64,000 nt of DNA from Lumbricus rubellus (GCA_945859605.1 OX243828.1:22999609-23063608); one strand, 5' to 3'. Shown: positions 1 to 12,955, counted from the stretch's first letter. Translations and numbers: made by a program. Notes: a model not told the origin generated them from the letters alone.

Positions 1-774
1 CTTGATACTGACAGAAGATGTTGACTAGTAAAATACATGAAACTGATAATCTACATCACAACCAAAGAGAGATAGAGAGAAGCCACTGGACCAAATTCTA
101 AAATGGTGATTCCTATGCAAGTAAAAATAGGTCAAATTCTAAAAATAGCCATCAAATTCTAAACAGCTTATAATGTATAAATGATACTCGTAGGCAACAA
201 AAATCTACCAGGTTACATAAAAAAATCCAAAAAAGTTCAAGACCAAGTTCCATTTGTTAGAGGAAGGTTACAGAATTCTCCTACACGTATTTGTTAACTC
301 AAAATTTTGTAGTCATGATCATAAACTCAAAATTTTTACAGGACCACTCTTAAGCTATTTCATGAGCAGTGAGCACTCTGGTTCTCCCCCAATGGCTGAC
401 TACCCTGCCTCATTCGAGCATATTTTACCACAACAATTGAACAATGTAAAAGAATTTACCATCACATAATTATGTAGGTCACTATGCGTAAATTGTACGT
501 TAAAAAAGATTTAAAGCAAATAAGCAATATGTCGCTTTTGATAGGAGCATCACCAATTGTTTCTTCAATAACAATCACTTGGCATCATAGAATGATTTCC
601 TTTGGAACAAGATAGTGTTCCTTCAAGTATTATAGACCAATAATTCACATTTTAAACACCGGTAAATACGAGCATGATAATAATAATGTGTGAAAACATT
701 TTGACGAATACTGAGAGAAATACACTGGTTTGTGATCCGGGCAGCCCCTGTGTGCCTAATACTTTGATTCCATC
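1..774. other. AT-rich flank, no gene recognised
   Basis: I see no coding signature, RNA gene or clear repeat unit here. Short open frames lack family features. Confidence 0.5.
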
Positions 775-1152
775 AACAGCACATTACATTAAGAATGTAA
801 CGTAATAAACACCACATCACATTAAGAATGTAACGTAATAAACAGCACATCACATTAACAATGTAACGTAATGTAAATGTAATGTAAATCTTCGAGAATT
901 TCTCAGCGCCCACAAAAGCCACGTCAGGGAGACCAGCTTATTCACCGGTGCTAAATAAACAGCACATCACATTAAGAATGCAACGTAATAAACAGCACAT
1001 CACATTAAGAATGCAACGTAATAAACAGCACATCACATTAAGAATGTAACATAATAAACAGCATATCACATTAAGAATGTAACGTAATATCCTAAATTTC
1101 TCAACACCATAAATATAAAGAAAAAAAACATGTCAGGTAGACCAGCATATAC
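775..1152. repeat. 33-bp tandem repeat in a higher-order duplication
   Basis: Units of about 33 bp carrying ATTAAGAATGTAACG occur at 775-873 and 953-1091. Each block is followed by a related 60-80 bp spacer with AATTTCTCA and a GTCAGG.AGACCAGC segment. The whole block-plus-spacer is therefore duplicated. The spacer resembles the dispersed family B listed at 5461 and 28015. Confidence 0.8.
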
Positions 1153-2468
1153 AGTAATTATACACTGCCACTACTTGAATAAGAAAGTAAAACAGTCACC
1201 AAACAAATTGCCTACACAGACTAACAAATTTGCAACTATTGCTGTCCACTGGACACCCATGAATATTATGAATAAAATACCTAAATAATGACTAAGTAGT
1301 AGCAAAAATAAGTTAGGGTAATTAATCGAAATGATGAAACAATGGGAAAAACACATCGAATGCAGTATTAACAAACGTAGAAAGCTAGCACAAACATTGA
1401 ACGAGTTTCAGAAATCACCGATGTTGCTCTGCGACTTATCTACGCATGTACATGTATAATATACATTGGGGGAATGTCACCTACAGGGTGAAAGTGTGCC
1501 AACACCACTCTACGGTGCACCGGTAGTCAGTCATTAACACCTGCACAGGTAAATCAATCACAGCTTATCTTAACACAGAACAGAAGTGTCACACTGCTTT
1601 CACCAAACCGTAGCAAGCTACGATTGCACATTGTGCACCGTGATTAAAAAAAACTAAGCCAAATTGTTTTTCATAATTATATCTCTAATGCCTGATAACA
1701 TATCATGCTAAGATTTTCCAAATATTTAAAGAATTGGACCAAGAATATGATTCCAAAATTTCATGAGGTAAAGTTTAACGGATAAAAAGATATGAATCTT
1801 TCAACTTCATTATGCCGAAATTTCAGTTTACAAGCAATTTTCTGTTAGATTCAATAAAACGTAAGTCAAACAGTTTTTCTTAGACTTTTTTTGAATCACG
1901 GTGTACTATATTCACTGGTATATCCAGCATCCCAAAGTTCAACTTAACCGATGAAAACCAAACCCTGAAATAAGCCCAGATATCAATCTATTAATATTAT
2001 ATACATATAATATATATTATATACAAATATAGAGTATAATCAGTATATGTATACTCTATTTGTTGTTTTTTAGTTTTAATTCGTACATTTAACTTATAAT
2101 AGGCATCTCATGTTTCAAGATGAAGTAATTAGTTCAATAGCCAAATCATTATGTCGCAAAATCTGCACCACCCCACCCCTCTTCAGTTGCGTCCTGTTCC
2201 CTGGCACAGCCATGGAACACCTCCTCCCTCACAGTGTTACCGATTTTCACTATTAAGTAATTAATTACTTAATTAGTTAACTATTAATCAATTAATTACG
2301 AATCATCAGCTTCTACGGGTCCGTTGCAGCAAGCACACCGTATCAAGCACAGAAAATATCGCGACCAATAATAATGGCACACATCGAAACCTCAAGCCTC
2401 CTCAGCTAGGTGAACAATCAGATTGCGACTAAAGGAGAGGCAGACTATGGTGGACAAGCAGCAGTTCT
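1153..2468. other. Probable 3' UTR and downstream flank of DAGL
   Basis: AT-rich sequence with palindromic TA-rich runs at about 1995-2060. On the minus strand an ATTAAA variant polyadenylation hexamer lies at 2080-2075; it is a weak candidate, and I cannot place the cleavage site. No other gene is seen. Confidence 0.35.
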
Positions 2469-2494
2469 CACACACACACACACACACACACACA
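2469..2494. repeat. (CA)13 microsatellite in the DAGL 3' UTR
   Basis: About 13 CA units start 22 bp past the DAGL stop codon. On the transcript this is a (UG)n run, a potential site for UG-binding proteins such as CELF family members (inference). Confidence 0.9.
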
Positions 2495-2516
2495 ACCAAC
2501 GCCACCTATCCGCCAA

Positions 2517-3701
2517 TCAATGAACCACGCTCCCTTTTCGCGCACCGCCGACTTTCACCGCGGATGGATTTGGACGTGGACTCGCATCAGAATTCACCGC
2601 TCTAAGATCCCGATGATGGTTTCCGTAGTCTGAACCCCTACCGAAAACGGCGGCGGTGGCGGAAACCTCTACTTGCTGCGACACTTTGGACTCGGGAATA
2701 ACGGGGGTCAGACCACCACCACACGATGGTCTGAGCACACCGTGAATCATCTCCTCGGGCAACGAAGGAAAGCCCATGTGTTGCGAGCAGTAGCTAAAGC
2801 CGTGCGGGTAGCCGCGACCCGCGGGCGAGTAATGTCCAAGGTAGTCGTCGTAGAGAAACTGAACTCGCAGCGAGTCACTGCCAGGCGAGTCGCTCCCGAT
2901 CTCGTACTCGTTGGCATCGGGCAAATCGGACTTCGCGAATGAATCGTTTTGAATAGAAACCAGAAACTCTTTTGAGGAATCTGTGGTGTCATGTACGCTG
3001 CGGCCATGTTCGCTCTTAAGGAGACGTAGGCTGTCCTTCTGCTTAATAATGGCTCCGGAATCGTTCACGTTACCCGAGTCTCTGAAACAACTCAGGGGCT
3101 GAGTATCATCATCGTCGTCATCATTGTGAGTAGTAGTTGTTGTTAGTTCGTTGTTGTGTCTTGGAGGAACGGAGCAGCGTTTCTGGAGTGGAGCATGGTG
3201 ATGGTTAGCGGATGGCATCGACAGGGACCTGGGAATCCCGATCCGGTCTGGACTCGATCTAGCGCCCTGCTTGGAGGAGCTGGGATAGTCAAGCGCGGAC
3301 AGGCTGCACGTGTCGGAGAATGCCTCTGGGGACGCGAGAGGTACCGCGTCCTGGGAATTTGGGGCGGTCGACGATGTCGAAGCCACGAGGAAGTTGTTCC
3401 TCAGTGGTAGAGACAGCTTTGGATTCAATATCGGACGGTGTGCCATGCTGTGGGTTTCCAGAATGGGGTTCAGCAGTGTAGGGTCAGCACTTTCCTTTTT
3501 CCAGCTTGTACTTGGTTGAATCTGGTTCTCTGAACTGATGAAGAATAATGTGGACGATGTCTGGTCCTCTGCTGCAGCAACAGGAGGAAGAGATGTGGAG
3601 GCGCCTCTTGCCCAAGCGGCGTCGCGTTCCCGTTCTTCGCAGGCGGCGTCGAAAGAGTTGCACGGCGGAACATCGTGCTGCATTGGTGGACTGGTCAGTA
3701 C
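2517..3701 (-). CDS. DAGLA: DAGL exon 17, C-terminal tail (residues 680-1073)
   Basis: The terminal exon starts after TTTTCTTTTCAG and ends at the TGA at 2519-2517. Its 394 residues form a Ser/Pro-rich, probably disordered regulatory tail with a His triplet, a Thr run and a run of six Asp. RSLSMP at residues 837-842 fits the mode-1 14-3-3 consensus RSxSxP and could also be a kinase site. The Homer-binding PPxxF motif of vertebrate DAGL-alpha is not present; the nearest is PPCNSF with one extra residue. The short open frames on the opposite strand of this exon are shadows. Confidence 0.9.
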   Translation of the reverse strand, partial: VLTSPPMQHDVPPCNSFDAACEERERDAAWARGASTSLPPVAAAEDQTSSTLFFISSENQIQPSTSWKKESADPTLLNPILETHSMAHRPILNPKLSLPLRNNFLVASTSSTAPNSQDAVPLASPEAFSDTCSLSALDYPSSSKQGARSSPDRIGIPRSLSMPSANHHHAPLQKRCSVPPRHNNELTTTTTHNDDDDDDTQPLSCFRDSGNVNDSGAIIKQKDSLRLLKSEHGRSVHDTTDSSKEFLVSIQNDSFAKSDLPDANEYEIGSDSPGSDSLRVQFLYDDYLGHYSPAGRGYPHGFSYCSQHMGFPSLPEEMIHGVLRPSCGGGLTPVIPESKVSQQVEVSATAAVFGRGSDYGNHHRDLRAVNSDASPRPNPSAVKVGGARKGSVVH

Positions 3702-6700
3702 CTGAAAAGAAAAGAAATTCACTAACTAAAAACTCGGTACAGATCTGGTTCATTGCCACTATCTTGAGGTGTCTTTGAGATGAGTGAGCAAGCACATGAG
3801 TAAGCGAGTGAGTGAGCAAGATATTAAAAGCATTTTAATGCTAACTGAGGCAGTCACAAGTGTGAAATGTTAACAAAATGTTATATGTTAATGACTTCAT
3901 TTTCTTTGACTCAGTATATTCGGACGGGTGGCCGGCCAGTCCTCTCCCTCACCGTCACATCTTCCCACTGATAAAGTACAGTCGGTGTACTCATTGTAGC
4001 TGAGTTGTCCCAGAAATGTTGGCATGTCGCGCGTATAAAATCTTAATGACCTTATTTTTTTAGTCATCCACTTGAAATTTGTCATTCCTGCATATTTTTC
4101 ACTGCACAAGCCCTTTGTTCCATTCCGTTCTTCCGTGGTAAATTGGCTACAGTTAACTTTTTCTAATGATTATCACTGCACAAGATTGCTTTTACATCTG
4201 CACAGGTCCATTTACAACTGCACATGTTGTGTAAAACTACATGTTAAGAAAGCCCTGCTAACCACTAGACTATCGAGCACTCAAGCCTTTCCTTAATCAG
4301 AATTATAATTAAACAATGCCACATTGCATTCAACAGTCTTATCAAAAATAAGCAATAGATGATGGTTAATCATACTTTTTCGAGCGCTTCAAGTACTTTG
4401 TCTGGCAGATGGTCGTTAGCCATCGCTGGAGAGATGAGAACTTCATCGAAGTCTGCATTGTCAGCCCAGATTGCTTCATAGACCGGTTCATCAGTGAAGC
4501 AACTGCAGAAATGAACAACCAATGCAACAGACACATAAATGGACAACCACATAAATGGAGTTTCTCGTGTGCCACATACTACCATGCAGCGACACCAAGA
4601 AATCAGCCTATAATTTATGCCACACACTGGCACCATGGTATGGAATGGACTTTCACTGTCTATGCACCTTATGCATAGGGTTTGCTCAGATGCATTTTAT
4701 CGGAGCCTTAAAACAGTACTTTTCAGCCCAGGTTGGGTTGAGTAGTAACCTTAAAGGGGCATTACATAATGAATGAATAAATAATGAATGAATTGCCACT
4801 AAAATAGGGGTATGTTTCGGTGCCTTGAAGCCGGAAGGTTGCTGGTTCAAATCCACCTCAAGCCGCAACGTAGAGACCATGAGCAATCCTTCACTTGCAA
4901 ATGTTCATGCGCTTCGGCTTGAAACTTCGATTCAGTGTCCGCGCTGAAGTTGGGAGCACTTCTGAGTAGCTTCTCTCAGGGGTGCAACAACAACTGCACA
5001 TTCATACAAATTGTTTGCATTCGGCCGAATAGTGATAGTTATTATTCATTAATTATTCATTCATTCATTATATGAATTTACATAGCACCCCTTCAAGAAA
5101 GTTACTCAGAGGCGCTCCAATAAATTATCAGTTATTAGTCGCCGATTCGGTACAGCCTCATTGTTGGTACCAACCCAGACTGCCTGCTGTGGTTGCGAAC
5201 AATGTGTAGTATTTTTCCAGGCAGGTAGAGAGGTGTGTGTGTGGAAAGAGCAATCTGGCAGTCGGCCGGATGAAAGAAGTTCCTTGATTCCTTCTCTTGT
5301 TTCATCAATTCCGACATTTCGATGGTCGACGTGAACGCCAGGTCTTTGCGTTTCTCGTGGCAACAGCACATCATGCTGCTTGTTATGATCTTCCACTGAA
5401 AGCGAAAAGTAAGAAATTATTCAGATAATTATGTAAAAATATTCAACATGGCTTTATTGACACTCGTCGTAATCTCCAAATTTCTAAAGCTCCACTCGAA
5501 AGCAGCCAAGCGCAGGGCACCAGCTTATTCACGAGCGCTGTGTCTAGTCAGAGGGGTTGTCCAAAATAGTAGTCCGAAGGAGGTCGTAGTTCGGTTACGA
5601 AAGGATCAGACTCATGTTATTACTGGTTTGATTACTCTTTTGTCGCTGATGAGGTTGACTTTTGTGTGTTTTTCTGTTTTACCCACTACTGTACCGGCTT
5701 AAACTGGTCACTTTTTCATCTTTTTCTCGCAGTTAAGTAAAATCGCATGCATGATAAAGTTCTCTGTGGTTATTGTGGCGAAAACCCTCCTCTTCTCAGT
5801 CCTGTCTTCTTTCTCTCTCTGGCCTTCTTGGGTTTTCCTTCCTGCACGGTGGCGTGACTCTTACCAGGATGCCGAACCACCGTGCTGCATATGTCGCCTG
5901 GTCCACTCCTACGGTCTGTCAGGAGATTTAATGTCGATCAACCAACCGAAGAAACAACTCGATGACAGTTTCAATTCTTATTATAACGACGCAACAGCAG
6001 CATAAACGAGCCTAACGAGCATTCAAGTCCTAATCTAGCCAAAACGAACCATCAGAAAACATCTGGAAACGAGCATAACGAGCATCAGAAAACATCTGGA
6101 AAACGAACCTACTACTGACCAAATCTTACCCCTTATATATCTAGCGTGCGGTTAATAATTCTGGCCGTAACCGGTTCTCCTCTTAGCGGTTAAATGCAAT
6201 TCTTAACCAGCCACTACTTCAATGCTAACCATCGGTTAATATTACATAAAGCTTAACCGGGATACCTCATGCATTTCGCCTTGGTTAAGCTAAAACCTTA
6301 ACCGGCCAATATTCCCATACAACCACCGGTTCAACTTGCCTCATAATTAACCGCCCAATTACAGGCATTCTGCCTGGTTAATTCCTCGGATTTTAACCGG
6401 TTCAACTACATGGCCAAGCTACATTTTAACCAGCGAACCTAACCGCACCAGATAACCTTTTAAGAATAATTGCACTGTATGAACTCTTATTAGAAAGTAA
6501 AGTTCGCTACACCCCCCTCCCAGTACTGCTCCGAAGCCCCTTCGGACTTATCCTAACAGCGTTAAACACTTGCTAACAATGCTAGTTAGGGCCTATTATA
6601 CTAATAAAAGTCTATCAGGCTACTTACTTAGCAATGGCTTACGAGCAACTAAAAATGTTCATCGTGAATCAACATAAATCGTTCATCATATCGCCTATGC

Positions 6701-9700
6701 TCATCAGAAATCGTTCCATAGTAACTCAAAAATGGTCTCTCAGTCAACAACTAAGGCATAGGTCATTTATCGATGCTATCTACTATTGTTCATCAACAAA
6801 AATAGCATCCATCAATAGCAACTGAACTAAGACAAATGTTCCTCATAATCCATTCATAACATCACCAAAACCGCATTTATCACTAATAACTAAAATTGTT
6901 CATCAACTAATATCGTCCGTCTTTAAGGACCGTGATCATTGATAGTAACATAGACATTGTTAATCATCCATTTTCAAAGAATCATCAATAGTAACTCAAA
7001 AGATTTCAGACCGTATGCTAGTTCGCCGATCCGAATTCGTCCAGGAAGAGAGGTGCCCTGGCAGTAGGTTCTCCTTCCACCATAGAACGCCGCATGAAGC
7101 CCCGAAAAACCCCGCGTAGAACCAGTTCTGGGCACATGGGCCATTGTGCCCACATCCGTAAGCGGAAATCTTCCCATTCGAGAGGGAAGTATTCACATCT
7201 TGCTGCGAAGACGATATTAGCTATAGCGTCTTCATTGATCTCGTCGAGGTTGGGTTGGATCGTCCCCATCCATTGCTCGAGGTCGATGAGGGATTCGTCT
7301 GGGCGAAACGGAAAGTCCGCCTCTGCGATCGGTGTGGCGAAAGCCCAGGGAGGGTCGGTCCTCCCAACCATCGCCGTTCCGCCGACATCAGCTTCTTGCA
7401 GCAGCAAAGGCGCCCCGGTCGACGGCACCCCGCTCGGTCGAGCCTGCTGCTCGTTCGAGCCTGCAGCTGCTTCCGGTTTCACTCCTGCTCGCCCGCCTTC
7501 CGTGCTCGTCCCGACGTTAACGGCCAGCTGCAGAGTTTCCTTCGTTATAATGGTGACTCGTTCGGTCACCCTGCGTACGTTCAGCGAATGACGGCGACGG
7601 ATATGGCGTTCCAGCGATCCATGCGTAGCCATTTCCCCTCCACAATAATCGCATAGCCAGCTTCGACTTTCCATTGTTCGACCGTTTCGACGTCTTTCGA
7701 TGACTGCTGTTTTTCGAATCGATTTTCTTCTTTTCTTCTTTCTCCTGCTGTTCATCCGTCGCGCGTTTAAATACTTTATTTATTAACCGTTGGTTCAACT
7801 TCGTGACGTCATCGCTTCTTGCGTAGCAACAACTTCGCGCCGGTTAATTTCCTCACGAGGGATCCATGGCATTGACCAAGATTTCTGTCAAATCTTTACC
7901 GGTTAATTTTTTCATGATTTTCCATGGCGTCGGTAAGATTTCTTCTTGAATCTTTACCGGGAAACTCCTTCACACCTCGCTCTCGACTCTAATGGGAATA
8001 ACGCACCGGTCTCTGCGTGGACCGACGCGCTCTACCATCTCCCCGCGGCATCTCGTGTTCATCTTCTCCAGCCAGTATCGTAGGCGGAGGCTCTTCCTGT
8101 ACTTCATCTTCTTCTGTGGACATGTATGCCTTCAGTTTGTCCACGTGTGTCACAAACGGCCTTTTCTTGGGTGCCTGAACCAAGTAGTTTACAGGCCCAC
8201 ACTGGCGCAGGATAACCATCGGCCCCTGGTACATCTTCTGCCACTTAGGACTTCGTCCTTTGTATCGCCGTGGAGAGAAATGCCAGACTTGATCTCCCTC
8301 TTTAAAGCGAGCCGGCCGTACTCGTAGGTCGTAGGCGTGCTTCCTTCTTTCTGCGGCCTTCTGTAGATTCTCTCGTACCAACTGATAGGCTTCCTCCAAT
8401 CGCTGGGCCATGTCCTCCACATAGCTGGAATACGTCGTGTTTCCTGGCCAAGCCTCTGATGGACGCCCATACACCAAATCTAACGGCGCTCTGGTTTCTC
8501 TTCCGAAGAGTAGCCGATTTGGTGAGAATCCTGTCACCTCATGTACCGAGCTGCGGTAGGCTGCCATGACGTGCGGGAGGAACTCATCCCAGTCCCTCTG
8601 ATGGCCGCTAATCACCTTACCTAACATGGCGTTTAGGGTTCTATGGAACCTTTCAATGAGGCCGTTCCCACTGGGGTGGTATCCCGACGTCCGGACCTTA
8701 TCTATCTCTAACAATTTGCAGACCCCCTTAAACAGGTGCCCATCGAAATTCGTACCCTGGTCTGTGAGGATCTGTAAAGGTGCCCCATACCGAACTATCA
8801 CTGTCTCAACCAAAGCCCTGGCTACTGTAGCCGCTTCTTGATTCGCTAGTGGTACCGCTTCTACGTACTTCGTGAAATTATCCATCATCGTCAGTATATA
8901 AATGTGGCCCCGGCGACTCCTTGGGTGGGGTCCCGTGATGTCTATGCTCAACCGCTCCCAGGGTTCACCAGTGGGTAAAGGTTGCAGCGGTCCTTGCTTT
9001 GGGACTTTTCCCCTTCTATACTGACAGCACTGAGGGCATCTTCTGCAATAGCCCTTCACGTCTCGCGACCATCCCGGCCAATAGGCACGGCGTCGTATTT
9101 GCTCACGAGTCCTGCGAATCCCTAAGTGCCCTCCTGTAGCACCCGTATGAGCTAGCTTCAGATACGGTTCTCTCAACGCCCTTGGTAAGAGCAGTTGCTC
9201 AACTCCATCAAACCGTTTCCGGTATAAAACTCCATCCTTAACGCATAAGCTATCGCGTTGATGCCAATACGCCTTGACTGCGGCGTTTTCTTGCAGCACT
9301 TCTTCTATCTCAGGCATCGCTCCTTCTTGTCCTATCCATCGTCTCACCAACATCAGATCGGGATCTTCCCGCTGAGTCACTAAAATGGAATCAGGTGCTT
9401 CTGGGCTAGCTTCTGTTTCACCCCCGAAGACTTCTCGGGTAGCCGCTACCATTACCTGATCAGCCACGCTTCCACATTGCTTTCGGGACAACGCGTCCGC
9501 GTTCCCGTGCTTCCGACCTGGTCTATGCACTATACTGGATGCACACCCGCTGGAGGTCGCTTCTACTATTCCTTCACTAACCATCTTCTCAACCTGTTTA
9601 TCTATCTCCACACGGTAGGGAGGAGGCTGTCTTCTCACGGGTTGTCTCACAGGGGCTGCATCCCCAGTGTCGATCCTATGCAGACCTACTGCTGTCTTCC

Positions 9701-12700
9701 CTAAATCACTTTCGCTCAGCGACAGCACATCTCGATATTCCTTCAACAGGCCCTGCAGCCGGTCTTTCACTTCACTTGGAACTTCTGCAATTCCTTTCAT
9801 CATCTCTTCCACACTCTTATCAACTAGCTCCTCTCTTGCAACCGAACCCTCTGATTCACCTCCGCTTATTTGCACTGGGTGCAGTCCTCCTAACAACCGG
9901 TCTTTTTCTAGTTTGACCACTCGCTTGGTCAAATTAACAACCCGCACCTTAGTAGTATTAACATCGTCTCCTACTAGAACTCGTGCTACATGCAACCCTG
10001 GCTGTAGCTCTCTCGTCTCGGTCATCCACGCTGGAGCTTCGGTGGACAAATCATCAAACAGCGTTTTCACCCCTATATCGTACTGACATTTAGGTGGCAC
10101 ACTCACTTCCTCAGCCACCACTATGCGTCTGCACCATGTGGAACCATTTCCCTTAACTAGCGAGATCCTCCGGCGTCCTACAAACAGTGCTCCCGTGCCA
10201 AAACTTAAACGGCATCTATGTTGTCTAAGCCAATCCATCCCTAACATTGGCTCAGCTATTTGGTCCGAAACCAAAAAGGTAGTAGAGATGGCAAACCCAC
10301 GCCATACCTTTATCGGGGTTGTGATCTCACCCAATACCCTAATCTCAGTCCCATTAGCAGCCATCAATACCCTATTGCACGGTTGAATCCCAGAGCCCTC
10401 AACAACAGAGAATGGCACCAAGCTCACCTCCGATCCGGTGTCAATGAGGCACAGCTGACTCTTCCCGGCAATCGTTCCCCGTACGAAGATGGCGTTGTTG
10501 CTGGCTGGATTCGACACTCTCGGACGGGTAGTGTGGTTAACTGCAACGTCTTCATCTCCTGTGGTTCCTCCGTTTTCCTCGGCAGCGGCGTCATTCCGAC
10601 GGTTGCGATGCTGGCGATTCTGTCGGCAGTTTCGAGCCATGTGTCCGGCCCGACCGCAACCGTAGCAGGTCAAGACCGGTCTCTGTTCTCTGGTGTTGCG
10701 ATGCTCCTCTTGTTCCGGTGGATTGCGTCTTGGTGCCGCATCACGCCTCTCTCCAAAATGTCTCTCCATCCGCGCTTCCATGTCTTGTTGCCACCTCCTC
10801 TGTTCCTCGCGTTGAGACTTCAGGAAACTGTCGAGTTGATGTTGCATTTGACTGCCGGCTTCATTCTCGACAGTTCCTCTCACTCGATTCGGCGGTCTCC
10901 GTCGATCTTCCGTGTCCATTGTACGCTGGTAGGCTTCGAGGCGTAGTGCCGTTCGGTACGCTTCGTCCAATGTCTTAGGTTCTCGCTCGCGAACCTTCAG
11001 CGACAGCTCTCGATCTCGCATCGCTTCTAGGAATGCGTCACGTGCCACGATCTCGGTCGTCTCGTTTGTTGGGACGGGATACGCTAGCACCACCAACCTT
11101 CTTATGTCGTGAAGAAGTGTGCTCAACGTCTCGTCTCCCCGTTGACGACGGTAGTACAGCTGAGTTCTGAACGTCTCGGCCTGTCCTTCTGTTCCATATC
11201 GTTGTCGAAGACGCCCGACCAATTCTTCATACGTAACATCTTCGCGTGCTCCAAAGTCCCATAACAACTGTGTCGCGGCCTTGTCCAAGGCACACCTCAG
11301 GAAGTCCACCCGATCTGCGTCCGTCCAGCCGTTGTGCTTTGCGCAGACCTCGAACTGCGCCAGGAAGGAATCTAACGAACCGGTGCCGTCAAACTTTCCC
11401 GGCTTCATCGGCGACTTCCGATACCTCAGAGCAGCTCCATTTCTTCCTTGTTCGTTCTGCTCTTCCAATTCGGCTCCTCCCGAGAACATGCTCGTTCCCC
11501 TGAAGTTGGTCGTCTCCCGTTGACGGAGCACACGGAGCAAACTAGGCCTCTCTCTCGTAGTCGTTTCTCCTTGGCCCGGTGTAGAACTGCTCTGCCCCTC
11601 CTCATCCCTAAAATCGTAGGCGATGGTATCTTCTCTGTCCGTCATGCTGATGCTTCAGTTGATCTTCAGACCCCGCTTCTGGTACCAATTGTGGCGAAAA
11701 CCCTCCTCTTCTCAGTCCTGTCTTCTTTCTCTCTCTGGCCTTCTTGGGTTTTCCTTCCTGCACGGTGGCGTGACTCTTACCAGGATGCCGAACCACCGTG
11801 CTGCATATGTCGCCTGGTCCACTCCTACGGTCTGTCAGGAGATTTAATGTCGATCAACCAACCGAAGAAACAACTCGATGACAGTTTCAATTCTTATTAT
11901 AACGACGCAACAGCAGCATAAACGAGCCTAACGAGCATTCAAGTCCTAATCTAGCCAAAACGAACCATCAGAAAACATCTGGAAACGAGCATAACGAGCA
12001 TCAGAAAACATCTGGAAAACGAACCTACTACTGACCAAATCTTACCCCTTATATATCTAGCGTGCGGTTAATAATTCTGGCCGTAACCGGTTCTCCTCTT
12101 AGCGGTTAAATGCAATTCTTAACCAGCCACTACTTCAATGCTAACCATCGGTTAATATTACATAAAGCTTAACCGGGATACCTCATGCATTTCGCCTTGG
12201 TTAAGCTAAAACCTTAACCGGCCAATATTCCCATACAACCACCGGTTCAACTTGCCTCATAATTAACCGCCCAATTACAGGCATTCTGCCTGGTTAATTC
12301 CTCGGATTTTAACCGGTTCAACTACATGGCCAAGCTACATTTTAACCAGCGAACCTAACCGCACCAGATAACCTTTTAAGAATAATTGCACTGTATGAAC
12401 TCTTATTAGAAAGTAAAGTTCGCTACACCATTGTTAGCTACTGTTAGCTATTGTAAAACTTTTAATTGGTAATCAATTAGGTCCGTGCTCTGCGGGCTTG
12501 AAGACTTAATTAAAGCATGGTATCGATCACTCTCAAAATCGTTCTGGGTTCTTCCAGTTTTAAGGACAAAAATAATACCACTGCTTTGCAACACTTTACA
12601 CAAGGAGCCCAAAGTGAGCAAATAATTATGAATATTAATTTGTCTGCATACTGTTAATTTGGCTTAAACTATAGATTTAGGCTACCAGCTTCAATGCTTA

Positions 12701-12908
12701 CCTTTGGATCTGAACTTTTCTTGATGACGTTGATTAAATCTTGCCTGAGTGCTTCAAGCTGATGCAAACCAATTCTATTTCAGAAACACAAAGATAAAGT
12801 CTCATAATAACAGACAGTGATTGAATAACGAATTATTTTCTGAAGTGGAAAGTTTAATTATCACTGTTATACACTAAGGAATGTTGTTTATCATTTCCCT
12901 CTACAAAA

Positions 12909-12955
<47 letters not shown>

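Larger units (their letters stand above)
5774..12427 (-). mobile_element. Ty3/Gypsy LTR retrotransposon, RT/RNase H deleted
   Basis: A 6654-bp element inserted in intron 14 in the same direction as DAGL. It has two 738-bp LTRs that look identical by eye and begin and end TGTAGCGAA...TTCGCCACA in element sense. A primer-binding site lies 2 nt past the 5' LTR and a polypurine tract abuts the 3' LTR. Gag, protease and integrase are in one long frame; an extra zinc-finger ORF follows. Identical LTRs imply a recent insertion. No matching target-site duplication is evident (GTTAT left, CCATT right). Confidence 0.95.

Noticed and set aside
7094..7656. Plus-strand frames of 165 and 133 codons
   Set aside because: They are antisense to the zinc-finger ORF of the Gypsy element and have no motif of their own.
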